DNA from: Gammaproteobacteria bacterium
Lineage (GTDB): Bacteria; Pseudomonadota; Gammaproteobacteria; Competibacterales; Competibacteraceae
Assembly (NCBI GenBank): GCA_020846135.1
Contig: JADLEK010000018.1
Location: forward strand, 1-64,000
Direction of reading: 5' to 3'
DNA length: 64,000 nucleotides
Shown: piece after piece, positions 17,685 through 27,135 of the stretch
Numbering within the stretch: the stretch's first letter is position 1
How the letters are laid out: every line of letters starts with the position of its first letter
Notes under the pieces: model-generated
Databases searched by the model: none
What the model was told of the DNA's origin: nothing
Seen by the model: only the letters and a program-made list of their open reading frames with translations
Program-made: the position numbers and the translations under genes

Positions 17685-18512
17685 ATGGCGATGCTAATAA
17701 ACATTCATCCCGGTCGTTGGCGACCATGGCGCTGGGTCATGCTGCTGGCGGCAATGGCGGCAATGGCGGCAGGTTTCGCGCTGTTCCAGTCGCCGACCCC
17801 CGACTGGGAGCCGGCCATCCAGGCGTTCGAGGCGCAAGGCTGTGGACCGCACACCGAACCTGGCCCGGTGCTGTTTGTGGGCAGTTCCAGCATCCGGTTC
17901 TGGGACACGCTCGCCGCCGATCTGGCCCCGATCCCGGTACTGAATCGGGGATTTGGCGGGGCGCAATTGCCCGACCTGCTGCGTTATGCCGACCGCATTA
18001 TCCGGCCCTGCCAACCCCGGGCCGTAGTGATTTACGCCGGCGAAAACGACCTGGGGATCTGGTGGATCTGGCCAGGGCTGGTGATAAATCGGTTCCAGCA
18101 ACTGGTGGAGCGGTTGCGGCAGGCGAACCCGGATTTGCCCATTCTGCTGCTGGCGATTAAGCCCTCGCCGTATTTCGCCCATCGCCAGGCGCGACAGACC
18201 GAAGCTAACCGGTTGCTGCGCGCCTATAGTGAAGCGACGCCGGGCCTGGATTTCATCGATGTGGCCCAGCCATTGCTGAATGCCCAAGGCGGTTTGCGCT
18301 CCGAACTGTACCGGGATGGGCTGCATCTGAACGCCGCGGGCTATGCATTGTGGCGGGAACAGGTGCGCCCGGTCCTGCTGGCGCTGCCGGGACTCAGTCC
18401 AGAATCCGCCGGAACCGGAACAGCGGCGGCGGTTGCGCCGGTTGCGCCGGCCCCGTCCCCGGAACCGCCTGCTCCTGTCCCACCCGCATATAGCCCTCGG
18501 CCCAGCCCGTAA
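17685..18512 (+). CDS. membrane-anchored SGNH/GDSL-type hydrolase
   Basis: A 275-residue protein. An N-terminal membrane helix or uncleaved signal (WVMLLAAMAAMAAGFAL, about residues 16-34) precedes an SGNH hydrolase domain. Block I is VLFVGSSSIRFWD with the nucleophile serine, block II is NRGFGGAQLPD, block III is IYAGENDLG with the oxyanion asparagine, and block V is DGLHLNAAGYALW with the catalytic Asp and His. It is probably an esterase acting on acylated sugars or lipids outside the membrane. The last 40 residues are Pro/Ala-rich and are encoded opposite the 3' end of the convergent O-antigen-ligase gene (119-bp overlap). Start chosen at 17685, where GGAGTCCAGC precedes ATG. Confidence 0.8.
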   Translation: MAMLINIHPGRWRPWRWVMLLAAMAAMAAGFALFQSPTPDWEPAIQAFEAQGCGPHTEPGPVLFVGSSSIRFWDTLAADLAPIPVLNRGFGGAQLPDLLRYADRIIRPCQPRAVVIYAGENDLGIWWIWPGLVINRFQQLVERLRQANPDLPILLLAIKPSPYFAHRQARQTEANRLLRAYSEATPGLDFIDVAQPLLNAQGGLRSELYRDGLHLNAAGYALWREQVRPVLLALPGLSPESAGTGTAAAVAPVAPAPSPEPPAPVPPAYSPRPSP

Positions 18513-19788
18513 CCAGAAACAGCAGGGCGATGGTTTGGTTACCCATGTAGACCGTCGCCACCGAGATAATGTAGCAGACATAGACGCCAGCCAGGGTGAA
18601 GGCGAGTGAACTGCCCAGCGGCAGCGGATTAGGCTGGCGCATGGCGTGAAAAATCAGGCGGATGGCCATGCCGATGAGGATGATCAGATACAGCGTCAGC
18701 GCGATCAGCCCGTGCATCAGAAACAGCAGCAGATAATAGTTATCGATGGATTCCTGACCCGGCACCTTGGGCCAGGTATTCGACCCCCAACCAAAGTACA
18801 TTTGCTCTTTGGCAATATCGATGTAGTTCGTAATCAGTTCCAGGCGGTAGGCGGCGGTTTCCTGATTTTCGGTTAGGGCGTTTTCCCGACCGACTCCGGC
18901 CCATTGCAGGAAGCCGATGAACCCCGGCAGGCAGATACCGAGCAGAAAGACCAGCAGAATCCCGACTCCGATCCGGCGATCGCGCATCCGGCCAATCGAC
19001 ACGACCACCGCTGCCACGATCCCGGCCAGCCACGGTCCCTTGACCATGGTCAGGATCGCGCCCACCAGCATGGCCAGCGTGTAAAAGCGGGCTTCGCTGA
19101 TCGGCGGCCAGGGCAACCATTTCAGCAGTGGATGGCGCGGTTGGGTCCAGGCCCCGCTCCACTCCAGCCAGCGCTGAATCCGGTAGCCGGCCACCATCAT
19201 GATCCCGGCCAGAATCGCATGGCCGTAAGGACCGGCGGTGCGGGCTAGTCCCCAGCGGAAGGTGATGATCCAGCCCAGACCCTGCCCGGAAAAAAACGGT
19301 CCCAGCCATTTTTGCCAAGGATTGACCCCGAATCGCGATTCATACAGACAGAGGGTGGCGACGATGACCAGGCAGATCACGATCCGTTTGGCGAATTCCA
19401 CCCGCAAGCCCAGCGGCTCCACCAGGCTTTTAGCCAGCACATACGGGATGACCATTCCGGTCAGGGTACTGAACATCAGATTCTGGGCGTCGCTGTAATT
19501 GGTGGCCCGGTACTCGGAGATCGCGATGGTCGCGGCAAAGCTGATCACGACCAGGTCATAGAAGGAAAACCAGTAACCCGGCGCGCCGCGAATCAGAAAG
19601 ACGATAAAAATCGCCAGCGCGGCAGCCTGATTAGCGGTCGGATCGGGCAGGCCCGGTGCCATCCAGCGGTAATAATCCGGCATCAATAACAGCGCCGGAA
19701 TATAGACATTGATGAAGGCGAATTGCGGCGAGCGGAGCCAAGCGAAATAAGCGGCCAGCAGGCCGGGAATCAGGGCGAGGATAGCCAT
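18394..19788 (-). CDS. O-antigen ligase/polymerase-like membrane protein, probably exosortase-A-associated
   Basis: A 464-residue polytopic membrane protein with about ten to twelve hydrophobic segments and a large loop with the conserved ENQETAAYRLELI segment of the Wzy_C/WaaL ligase superfamily. The N-terminal half (YIPALLLMPDYYRWMAPGLP and the GAPGYWFSFYDL region) resembles the putative O-glycosylation ligases found in exosortase A loci. It probably transfers or polymerises lipid-linked oligosaccharide at the periplasmic face. The C-terminal 35 residues are Pro/Gln/Ala-rich and overlap the convergent SGNH gene. The exosortase assignment is an inference supported by two other exosortase-A-type genes at 5.4-8.2 kb. 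Confidence 0.72.
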   Translation of the reverse strand: MAILALIPGLLAAYFAWLRSPQFAFINVYIPALLLMPDYYRWMAPGLPDPTANQAAALAIFIVFLIRGAPGYWFSFYDLVVISFAATIAISEYRATNYSDAQNLMFSTLTGMVIPYVLAKSLVEPLGLRVEFAKRIVICLVIVATLCLYESRFGVNPWQKWLGPFFSGQGLGWIITFRWGLARTAGPYGHAILAGIMMVAGYRIQRWLEWSGAWTQPRHPLLKWLPWPPISEARFYTLAMLVGAILTMVKGPWLAGIVAAVVVSIGRMRDRRIGVGILLVFLLGICLPGFIGFLQWAGVGRENALTENQETAAYRLELITNYIDIAKEQMYFGWGSNTWPKVPGQESIDNYYLLLFLMHGLIALTLYLIILIGMAIRLIFHAMRQPNPLPLGSSLAFTLAGVYVCYIISVATVYMGNQTIALLFLVTGWAEGYMRVGQEQAVPGTGPAQPAQPPPLFRFRRILD

Positions 19789-19821
19789 CGGTCGGTTCGC
19801 GCCAGCCGGAGCGAGTTGGAT

Positions 19822-20850
19822 TCAGCCCGGCGTTTTGCGGTACACCGGCGCATAGATCGCGGCCAGTCGAATCGCTTCAACCATGCTGAGCGGGTTAGCC
19901 TGTCCGGTTCCCGCCAAGTCAAAAGCGGTGCCGTGATCGACTGAAGTACGGATAAACGGCAGGCCGAGGGTAATGGCGATGGTGCGGTAGAAATCGACCA
20001 TCTTGGTCGCGATGTGGCCTTGGTCGTGGTACAGCGCTAGCACCGCATCGAACTGACCTTGCCGGGCCAGATGAAATACCGAATCGGCGCCGATGGGTCC
20101 GGCCGCGTCAATGCCCAAGGCGCGGGCGTCGGCAATGGCCGGTTCCAGTTCGCGCCCTTCCTCATCGCCAAACCGGCCATGTTCGCCGCTGTGCGGATTC
20201 AGTCCGGCCACGACCAGTCGCGGGTTAGAAATGCCCAAGTCATGCAAGGCCCCGGCGCAGCGTTGCAGGTAGTCCAGCACCCGCTGCCGGGTGACCAGCC
20301 GGATCGCGTTGGCGAGCGACACATGCCGGCTCAGGAAAAACACTTTCAGGTCAAAAACCTGAAACAGGGTCAGCGGATCAGCGGTTCCGGTCAGCCGACC
20401 CAGCAGTTCGGTATGGCCAATATCCTGGATTCCGGCGGCGAAGAAGGCTTCCTTGTTAATCGGCGTGGTGGCCAGCGCCTCGATTGATCCGGTCTGCGCC
20501 AGTTCCACCGCTTTGCGAATAAACTCGAACGCCGCCCAGCCTGCTTCAGCCTGCACTTTGCCAAAGGTCACCCCATTGGCTTCGACATTGGCCAAATCGA
20601 CCAGATCGATGACGCCGGGGCGGTACTCGCCTTCAGCCGGATTGGTGATGGGGTTGATCGCCAGGTTCAGGCCAACGATGCGCAAGGCCCGCCGCAACGC
20701 CCCGGCCTCGCCGATAACCAGCGGCCGGGCGGTTTCATAAATCGCCGGTTGCGCCAGGGCCATGGCGACGATCTCCGGGCCGACGCCGGCAATGTCGCCC
20801 AAGGGAATGCCAATCAGACTGCGGGGAGTTGCCGAGATAGTGTTCATCAT
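19822..20850 (-). CDS. 4-hydroxythreonine-4-phosphate dehydrogenase family (PdxA, PdxA2-like)
   Basis: A 342-residue NAD-dependent dehydrogenase of the PdxA family. Metal-binding histidines occur in [24 protein letters not shown] and [15 protein letters not shown], and the [21 protein letters not shown] signature is intact. The QGHIATK sequence differs from the QGLPVLKYQGF expected in the vitamin B6 enzyme and resembles the PdxA2 group that acts on 4-phospho-D-threonate. The partner kinase of that pathway is not adjacent, so the real substrate is open. The start at 20850 (ATGATG) fits the family length; the frame extends to 20922 without support. Confidence 0.8.
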   Translation of the reverse strand: MMNTISATPRSLIGIPLGDIAGVGPEIVAMALAQPAIYETARPLVIGEAGALRRALRIVGLNLAINPITNPAEGEYRPGVIDLVDLANVEANGVTFGKVQAEAGWAAFEFIRKAVELAQTGSIEALATTPINKEAFFAAGIQDIGHTELLGRLTGTADPLTLFQVFDLKVFFLSRHVSLANAIRLVTRQRVLDYLQRCAGALHDLGISNPRLVVAGLNPHSGEHGRFGDEEGRELEPAIADARALGIDAAGPIGADSVFHLARQGQFDAVLALYHDQGHIATKMVDFYRTIAITLGLPFIRTSVDHGTAFDLAGTGQANPLSMVEAIRLAAIYAPVYRKTPG

Positions 20851-21176
20851 GGTCAGGATTTTCCGTGAGAGACCCCAACTTTTACGTCGGGAGGGGTAGC
20901 AAAACCATCTCATTTTTGCCAATCGGTCAGATCATAATGACTCAGAATAGCATCCAACTGACCAGTATTTATCCTGGTTTTTTATTCCACGATCAAAAGG
21001 TTCCGCCAGTTTATGGGCATCCAGACGTTTCGGAGAAAAAAAGGATGGCGGCGGTCATGGTGGTTACGAATCCCTGCGGTTTGCTACAGTGTAGTCCTGA
21101 ACCTTGATCCCGATTCGCCAGCCTGACGCGGATCGCACCCCGTCAGTCTGACTGCTGCCCTGTCCGAGAGTGAACC
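20851..21176. other. intergenic region between divergent pdxA-like gene and dnaQ
   Basis: 326 bp without a supported gene. An 80-codon open frame (20865-21107) has no family resemblance and no ribosome site. A weak hairpin with a T-run (20961-20982) is seen, but no plus-strand transcript would need it. The segment presumably holds the promoters of both flanking genes; I could not place a convincing -35/-10 pair. Confidence 0.5.
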
Positions 21177-21926
21177 ATGCACGAGCGTCAGATTGTCCTG
21201 GATACTGAAACCACCGGCCTCGACCCGGCGCAAGGCCATCGCCTCATCGAAATCGGCTGCATTGAACTGGTCAATCGCCGCCAGACCGAACGGCAGTTCC
21301 ATGTCTATCTGCAACCGGATCGCGCGATTGATGCGGAGGCCGTCAAGGTTCACGGCATCACCAGCGAGTTTCTCGCTAACCAGCCGCGGTTCCCCGACAT
21401 CGCCGAGCCGTTTCTGGAGTTTGTCCGGGGTGCGGAACTGATTATCCACAATGCGCCGTTCGATCTGGGCTTTCTCAACCACGAATTGCAGCGCTATCAG
21501 CGCGGTTCGGCGATGCTGGAGACGCTGTGTACGGTCGAAGATACCTTGCTGTTGGCCCGCCAGCGCCATCCCGGCCAGCGCAACAGTCTGGACGCCCTGT
21601 GCAAGCGCTACAACATCGACAATTCGCAACGGGCCTTGCATGGGGCGTTGCTGGACGCAGCCATTCTGGCGGATGTTTATCTGGCGATGACCCGGCAACA
21701 AGGATCGATGTTCGGGCAGGATACGCTGAACAGCACAGCGCAGCAGCAGGGCGGGACGCGCCGGACATTATCCCGCAGCCCGATGCCGCTGCCGGTGCTG
21801 CGCGCCAGCGCCGAGGAAAGCGCCGCTCACATCCAGTATCTGGCGATGCTGGATAAAAAGAGCGGCGGGCCGTGCGTGTGGCGACAATTGGAAGAACTGG
21901 AACCTACGGAAAATGCCCCGGCTTGA
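21177..21926 (+). CDS. dnaQ: DNA polymerase III epsilon subunit (3'-5' proofreading exonuclease)
   Basis: A 249-residue DEDDh exonuclease. Exo I is QIVLDTETTGLDP with D and E, Exo II is LIIHNAPFDLGFLNHEL, and Exo III is the H...D pair in LHGALLDAAILADVYLAM. The HRLIEIGCIELVNRR segment is characteristic of DnaQ. Residues beyond about 185 form the flexible tail that in E. coli contacts the alpha subunit. It removes misincorporated bases as part of the replicative core polymerase. No rnhA is adjacent, unlike in E. coli. Confidence 0.94.
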   Translation: MHERQIVLDTETTGLDPAQGHRLIEIGCIELVNRRQTERQFHVYLQPDRAIDAEAVKVHGITSEFLANQPRFPDIAEPFLEFVRGAELIIHNAPFDLGFLNHELQRYQRGSAMLETLCTVEDTLLLARQRHPGQRNSLDALCKRYNIDNSQRALHGALLDAAILADVYLAMTRQQGSMFGQDTLNSTAQQQGGTRRTLSRSPMPLPVLRASAEESAAHIQYLAMLDKKSGGPCVWRQLEELEPTENAPA

Positions 21927-21933
21927 CGGGGAC

Positions 21934-22941
21934 TTAGACGCGGTAGTATTCCCGATACCAGGCGACAAACCGGGTGACGCCTTCCTCAACCGGCGTTACT
22001 GGCCGATAGCCCACCTCCCGCTCCAGCGCTTCAACATCGGCGTAAGTATCCGGCACATCGCCGGGCTGCATCGGCAGCAGATTCTTGATGGCGGTGCGGC
22101 CCAGGCATTGCTCCAGCACTTCGATATAGCGCAGCAGTTCGACCGGACGGTGGCTGCCTATGTTGTACAGCCGATAGGGCGCATGGCTGGTCGCTGAATC
22201 CGGCGCAGTGCCCGACCAAGCCGGATTGGGCGTCGCAGCCTGATCCAGCACCCGAATCACCCCCTCCACGATGTCGTCAATGTAGGTGAAATCGCGGCGG
22301 TGTCGGCCATAGTTGAAAACCTCAATCGGCTGGCCGGCCAGGATGTTGCGGGTAAACAGGAACAGCGCCATATCGGGCCGACCCCACGGCCCGTACACCG
22401 TGAAAAAGCGTAGACCCGTGGTCGGCAGGTGGTAGAGATGGCTGTAGCTGTGCGCCATCAGCTCATTGGCTTTCTTGGTGGCGGCGTACAGGCTGACCGG
22501 ATGATCGACGTTGTCATGCACCGAGAACGGCTGGCGGGTGTTGGCGCCATAGACCGAGCTGGACGAGGCGTACACCAGATGCTCAACGGCGTAATGGCGG
22601 CAGGCTTCCAGGACATTGATAAAGCCGACCAGGTTGGAATCCACATAGGCGTGAGGATTCTGGATCGAATAGCGCACTCCGGCTTGCGCCGCCAGATTCA
22701 CTACCCGCTGCGGGCGATGCGTCTCGAAAGTGGCAGTCAGCGCCGCCCGATCCTCCAGACTGGCCCGCACTTCGGTAAAGCCGGGCTGCGCCTGTAACCG
22801 GGCCAGCCGCGCCCGTTTCAGGTTCACATCGTAATAATCGTTCAGGTTGTCATAGCCGATGACCTGATCGCCGCGCTCCAGCAGTCGCTGGGAGAGCGCC
22901 GCGCCGATAAAGCCGGCGCTGCCGGTAACCAGAACTTTCAT
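21934..22941 (-). CDS. NAD-dependent nucleotide-sugar epimerase (UDP-glucuronate 4-epimerase type)
   Basis: A 335-residue extended short-chain dehydrogenase. NAD loop [10 protein letters not shown] at residues 7-16, the [18 protein letters not shown] segment typical of UDP-glucuronate 4-epimerases, serine in YASSSSVYG, and the catalytic YAATKKANE (Y-x3-K). The ATG at 22941 overlaps the stop of the upstream dehydrogenase gene as ATGA, so the two are translationally coupled. The pair would oxidise a UDP-sugar to a uronic acid and epimerise it at C4. The open frame extends to 23043 but lies inside the dehydrogenase gene. Confidence 0.88.
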   Translation of the reverse strand: MKVLVTGSAGFIGAALSQRLLERGDQVIGYDNLNDYYDVNLKRARLARLQAQPGFTEVRASLEDRAALTATFETHRPQRVVNLAAQAGVRYSIQNPHAYVDSNLVGFINVLEACRHYAVEHLVYASSSSVYGANTRQPFSVHDNVDHPVSLYAATKKANELMAHSYSHLYHLPTTGLRFFTVYGPWGRPDMALFLFTRNILAGQPIEVFNYGRHRRDFTYIDDIVEGVIRVLDQAATPNPAWSGTAPDSATSHAPYRLYNIGSHRPVELLRYIEVLEQCLGRTAIKNLLPMQPGDVPDTYADVEALEREVGYRPVTPVEEGVTRFVAWYREYYRV

Positions 22942-24215
22942 AGCCGCCCGTCCACTTCGCCTGCCGGCAACAGATACTTCACATCGAACAGCACCGCTCC
23001 CGGCTTGCCCAGCGCCCGGAGACCGGCAGCGCCCAGTTCGCAAAACTGGTGGTGGGCGACCGCCAGAATGATCGCGTCGTAATGACCCGATTTCGGCGCG
23101 GCGACCAGTTCAATCCCGTATTCGTGCAACGCCTCCCGCTCATCCACCCACGGATCATAAACATCGACCTGGGCGTGGTAGTCGCGAAATTCCTGGACGA
23201 TGTCCACCACCCGGGTATTGCGCAAATCCGGGCAGTTTTCCTTGAACGTCAGGCCCAGCACCAGCACCCGGGCGTCCATTACCGGCATTCGCTGCTGGGT
23301 CATCAACTTGACCACCCGTTGCGCCACATACGCCCCCATCCCGTCATTGACCCGTCGTCCGGCCAGGATCATTTCCGGGTGAAAGCCGATTTGCTGCGCC
23401 TTGTGGGTCAGGTAGTAGGGATCGACCCCGATGCAGTGACCACCGACCAGACCCGGTCGGAATGGCAGGAAATTCCACTTGGTGCCGGCCGCCAGCAACA
23501 CCTCCTCGGTATCGATGCCCAGCCGGTTGAACAGCAGCGCCAGTTCGTTAATCAGGGCAATGTTCACATCGCGCTGGGTGTTTTCGATGACCTTGGCGGC
23601 TTCCGCCACCCGGATGCTGGAGGCGCGATGGGTACCGGCGTTAATGATCTGCTGATACAGCACATCAACGAACGTCGCCGCTAACGGGGTAGAACCGGAG
23701 GTGATCTTACGAATGGTGGTCAGGCGATGTTCCTTGTCGCCGGGATTGATGCGTTCAGGGCTGTAGCCAGCGAAAAAGTCGGCGTTAAAGCGCAGTCCTG
23801 ATTCCCGTTCGAGAATCGGTACACAGACTTCCTCGGTCGCGCCGGGATAGACTGTGGATTCGTAAATCGCCACATCGCCGGGTTTCAGCAGCTTACCCAC
23901 AGTGATGCTGGCGCCAATCAGTGGCCCGAAATCCGGGCGTTTGTACTCATCGACCGGAGTTGGCACCGTCACGATATACACGGTGCAATCCGCCAACTCT
24001 TCGGCGCGGCTGGCGTAGCGCAACTGCCCGGCCTGACGCAGATCGTCGGGGGTGACTTCCAAGGTGCTGTCGGTTCCGGCCTGCAATTCCTGAATGCGGG
24101 CGGCGTTAATATCCAGCCCGATGGTCGGAAAGCGCTTGCCGAATTCGACGGCTAGCGGCAGGCCCACATAGCCAAGACCGATAACGCCGATCCGGGTGGT
24201 GGCCAAATCAAACAT
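22938..24215 (-). CDS. nucleotide-sugar 6-dehydrogenase (TviB/WbpO type)
   Basis: A 425-residue UDP-sugar dehydrogenase with an N-terminal Rossmann fold ([18 protein letters not shown]), central helix, and C-terminal UDP-binding domain. The catalytic cysteine lies in [17 protein letters not shown], and the [11 protein letters not shown] and [15 protein letters not shown] blocks are intact. Length and the [16 protein letters not shown] pattern match the Vi-antigen TviB and WbpO group, which oxidises UDP-N-acetylhexosamines, rather than short Ugd enzymes. The start at 24215 has TTGGGAGAAACC ahead of the ATG. Coupled to the epimerase gene; probable role in making an acidic exopolysaccharide or O-antigen precursor. 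Confidence 0.88.
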   Translation of the reverse strand: MFDLATTRIGVIGLGYVGLPLAVEFGKRFPTIGLDINAARIQELQAGTDSTLEVTPDDLRQAGQLRYASRAEELADCTVYIVTVPTPVDEYKRPDFGPLIGASITVGKLLKPGDVAIYESTVYPGATEEVCVPILERESGLRFNADFFAGYSPERINPGDKEHRLTTIRKITSGSTPLAATFVDVLYQQIINAGTHRASSIRVAEAAKVIENTQRDVNIALINELALLFNRLGIDTEEVLLAAGTKWNFLPFRPGLVGGHCIGVDPYYLTHKAQQIGFHPEMILAGRRVNDGMGAYVAQRVVKLMTQQRMPVMDARVLVLGLTFKENCPDLRNTRVVDIVQEFRDYHAQVDVYDPWVDEREALHEYGIELVAAPKSGHYDAIILAVAHHQFCELGAAGLRALGKPGAVLFDVKYLLPAGEVDGRL

Positions 24216-24272
24216 AATGGTTTCTCCCAAGAGGACCGATTCAGTCAGATTATTATTTAACCGATTGATCAT

Positions 24273-24428
24273 TAGGACTTTCGCTTGGACCCCTATTTCG
24301 TCTTTCTATCAAAAGAGCTTATCAGGTAACTTATTGAAAATATTGGATGCCTGGGTACATCGAAATATCTGAAAAATGAACTTATGTATCTAAAAACATG
24401 CATTTTAGGCCCTCAAACGAAAGTCCTA
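24273..24428. mobile_element. MITE-like element with 11-bp terminal inverted repeats
   Basis: A 156-bp A/T-rich segment bounded by TAGGACTTTCG (24273-24283) and its exact complement CGAAAGTCCTA (24418-24428). The similarity continues inwards with one mismatch (CTTG against TTTG). Both ends begin with TA, as in Tc1/mariner-IS630 insertions. There is no coding capacity. The right end abuts the transposase fragment at 24426-24539. The base composition is unlike the flanking genes, which indicates transferred DNA. The full mechanism is not proven by a single copy. Confidence 0.5.
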
Positions 24429-24539
24429 CAAACAACAAATCTCTTCGGTCTTAAAATTAGAAGTTATCATCTTCATAGCCAGCGCTCTTTTAACTTCAAG
24501 ATTCGCAGATGAATCAATAATGTCATTTAAAGTTGACAT
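24426..24539 (-). pseudogene. N-terminal fragment of an IS630-like transposase
   Basis: A 37-codon reading frame with a strong ribosome site (AGGAGAAATTTT before ATG) begins MSTLNDIIDSSANLEVKRAL and continues through KMITSNFKTEEICCL before stopping. The EVKRALA.KM...FKT.EIC pattern is the first helix-turn-helix region of IS630-type transposases, which normally continues into LLNVS..FISKW. Here it ends at the boundary of the MITE-like element. The rest of the transposase is missing. Recognition is from memory of the family and the fragment is short, so confidence is moderate. Confidence 0.4.
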
Positions 24540-24585
24540 AAAATTTCTCCTGAATTAAGGTCATTAAAATAATAGAGAATAATTG

Positions 24586-24972
24586 ATGATTTTACAACCT
24601 GTAACGGACTGCTATATCACCCGCTATTTTCGGGAAGTCGAGCTGGTCGGCGATTATTATGATCACTTGGCGCAAGGCCCAATTGATTTCACCGCATGGC
24701 TGGAATACTTCGCCGATGGCCTACTGAATGAACTCACTCGGGTACAGAAACATATCGCCATGCTGGCTATGCCGATCCGATTGGCTCCCTATCTGCAACA
24801 AATTCTGGATTACCTTGAAGTACACGGCAGCATCACTCAGCAGGAATATGGGCAAATCAAACGCAGTTTAGCCTCTCGCAAAATCGACTTCAAAACACTC
24901 ATCAAACTGGGCTTGATCGAAGTACGAGAGGGTGGCAGAAACACCTACTACTGCAAAATCAACGCAGTTTGA
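24586..24972 (+). pseudogene. C-terminal part of a Fic-family protein (5' truncated)
   Basis: 128 codons. Residues 10-65 (REVELVGDYYDHLAQG and DFTAWLEYFADGLLNEL) resemble the segment following the catalytic core in Fic proteins, and residues 70-128 look like the winged-helix tail (LDYLEVHGSITQQEYGQI, then VREGGRNTYYCKI). The Fic motif HxFxDGNGRxxR, which would lie N-terminal, is absent, and an in-frame stop stands just before the ATG. It is probably the 3' remnant of an AMP-transferase gene cut by the insertion scar upstream. It could still be translated as a small DNA-binding protein, but the ribosome site is weak. Confidence 0.55.
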
Positions 24973-25002
24973 AATCATCCGGTTGGTCAGTACATCCGAT
25001 GA

Positions 25003-27036
25003 TCACTTCACCCGCATTCCGGGTTCCGCACCGCTATCGGGACTGAGCAGATAAATCCCACCATTCCCGCCCGCCGCCAGGACCATCCCTTCGGAGACGC
25101 CAAAGCGCATTTTACGCGGGGCGAGATTGGCGACCATCACCGTCAGTCGGCCCTGTAAGTCTTCTGGCGCATAAGCTGATTTAATTCCGGCGAACACTTG
25201 CCGGGTTTCGCCGCCCAAGTCCAGTTCCAGCCGCACCAACTTATCCGCGCCAGTCACGGCTTCAGCCTTGGCGATTCGCGCTACCCGAAAATCCAGTTTG
25301 GCGAAGTCGTCAATGGTAATCACCGGGCTGATTGGATCGGTCGTCAGCAGACCGGGGGCTGGCGCCGGTGTTTCAGCAACAGCGGCGAAACTTTCCCGCG
25401 ACTCGTCAATCATTGCGGTAATCTGGGTCATTTCAACCCGCTGCATCAATGGCTTGAATTCGGCAATGACATGGCCGAGCAACGGATTTGGCGGATTATC
25501 CCAACGCAGCGGCGGGATTTGCAGGAATTGTTCGACCTGTTCCGCCAGTCCCGGCAGGACCGGTTTCAAATACAGAATCAGCAGCCGGAACAGATTCAGC
25601 CCCATGCTGCACACCGCCTGCACTTCGATTTCAGCGCCAGGTTGTTTGGCCAAGGCCCACGGCTTTTTCTCATCAATATACTGATTGGCGCGATCCGCCA
25701 GCGCCATGACTTCCCGCATCGCCCGCCCGAACTCCCGGCCTTCATAAGCCAGCGTTATAGAATCAGCGGCAGCGACAAATTCCGCATACAGCGCTGGTTC
25801 TGCCAATTCATCCGCCAGTTGGCCATTAAACCGGCGGGTAATAAACCCGGCGCTGCGGCTGGCGATATTGACCAGTTTACCGACTAGATCGCTGTTGACC
25901 CGGTGCATAAAATCGTCAAAGTTCAAATCCAGATCGTCAATCCCGTCATTGAGCTTGGTCGCAAAGTAATAACGCAGATATTCCGGGCGTAGGTGCTGAA
26001 GATAGGTGCGGGCCTTAATAAAAGTGCCGCGTGATTTTGACATTTTCTGGCCATCGACGGTCAGAAAGCCGTGACAATGCACTGCGGTCGGCTTGCGGAA
26101 CCCGGCCCCGGTCAGTTCCGCAGGCCAGAATAAAATGTGAAAATAGGCAATGTCCTTGCCGATAAAGTGATACACTTCAGCTTGACTATCCGAACTCCAG
26201 AAATCGTCAAATTTCAGGCCGGTTCGGTCACAATAATTCTGGAAACTGGCCATATAACCAATCGGCGCATCCAGCCAGACGTAAAAATACTTGCCGGGCG
26301 CATCAGGAATTTCAAACCCCCAATACGGCGCATCGCGGGAAATATCCCATTCCTGCAAACCGGCTTCGAACCATTCATTGAGTTTGTTCGCCATTTGCAA
26401 CTGAACCGGCCCACTGACGATCCACTCTTTCAACATCGCCTCAAAATCGGCCAGCTTGAAAAACAGATGCAGCGATTCCTTGAGTACCGGGGTCGCGCCG
26501 GAAATGACCGAACGGGGATTTTTCAAATCGGTCGGCGAGTAAGTCGCGCCGCAATTTTCGCAACTGTCGCCATATTGATCGGCGGCATTACAGCGCGGAC
26601 AGTCGCCTTTGATAAACCGATCCGGAAGAAACATCTGCTTTTCCGGATCATAAGCTTGAGTAATCACCCGGCGGCTGATATGGCCGGCGGCATTCAGTCG
26701 GTTGTAAATCAATTCCGCGTAATGGCGGTTTTCCGGGGAATGGGTTGAATAATAGTTATCGAACTCGATCAGAAAATCGGCAAAATCAGCGCGATGCTGC
26801 TGCCAGACCTGTTCGATCAACTGTTCCGGACTGAGGCCGTCCTGCTCGGCCCGGAGCATGATCGGGGTACCGTGGGCATCATCGGCGCACAGGTAATAAC
26901 ATTCCTGGCCGCGCAATTTCTGGAACCGCACCCAGATGTCGGTCTGAATATACTCAACCAGATGGCCGATGTGGATCGGGCCGTTGGCGTAGGGCAGGGC
27001 GCTGGTGACAAGGATGCGGCGGACAAGATCGGTCAT
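25003..27036 (-). CDS. metG: methionyl-tRNA synthetase
   Basis: A 677-residue class I aminoacyl-tRNA synthetase that charges tRNA-Met. The HIGH motif is in [16 protein letters not shown], the zinc knuckle has [18 protein letters not shown], and the KMSKS loop is in [12 protein letters not shown]. The C-terminal EMAP/Trbp111-like domain ([17 protein letters not shown]) starts near residue 575 and promotes dimerisation and tRNA binding. Length is normal for the long bacterial form. It is divergent from a small secreted protein and apbC, the arrangement often seen in gammaproteobacteria. Confidence 0.97.
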   Translation of the reverse strand: MTDLVRRILVTSALPYANGPIHIGHLVEYIQTDIWVRFQKLRGQECYYLCADDAHGTPIMLRAEQDGLSPEQLIEQVWQQHRADFADFLIEFDNYYSTHSPENRHYAELIYNRLNAAGHISRRVITQAYDPEKQMFLPDRFIKGDCPRCNAADQYGDSCENCGATYSPTDLKNPRSVISGATPVLKESLHLFFKLADFEAMLKEWIVSGPVQLQMANKLNEWFEAGLQEWDISRDAPYWGFEIPDAPGKYFYVWLDAPIGYMASFQNYCDRTGLKFDDFWSSDSQAEVYHFIGKDIAYFHILFWPAELTGAGFRKPTAVHCHGFLTVDGQKMSKSRGTFIKARTYLQHLRPEYLRYYFATKLNDGIDDLDLNFDDFMHRVNSDLVGKLVNIASRSAGFITRRFNGQLADELAEPALYAEFVAAADSITLAYEGREFGRAMREVMALADRANQYIDEKKPWALAKQPGAEIEVQAVCSMGLNLFRLLILYLKPVLPGLAEQVEQFLQIPPLRWDNPPNPLLGHVIAEFKPLMQRVEMTQITAMIDESRESFAAVAETPAPAPGLLTTDPISPVITIDDFAKLDFRVARIAKAEAVTGADKLVRLELDLGGETRQVFAGIKSAYAPEDLQGRLTVMVANLAPRKMRFGVSEGMVLAAGGNGGIYLLSPDSGAEPGMRVK

Positions 27037-27135
27037 GGCGGGCGTCGTTCAGTCGGAAAGGGCGCTAAATTAGCAGGATTGCGGCGGCGCTGTCACCCGC
27101 CGGACCGTGATCAACCTACCTGAATAGAGGCGAAC

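Noticed and set aside
20961..20982. Hairpin with T-run (ACCAG/CTGGT) before dnaQ
   Set aside because: Only a 5-bp stem and no plus-strand gene ends upstream of it, so a terminator call is not supported.
20865..21107. 80-codon open frame between the pdxA-like gene and dnaQ
   Set aside because: No family resemblance, no ribosome site, and it overlaps the likely promoter region.
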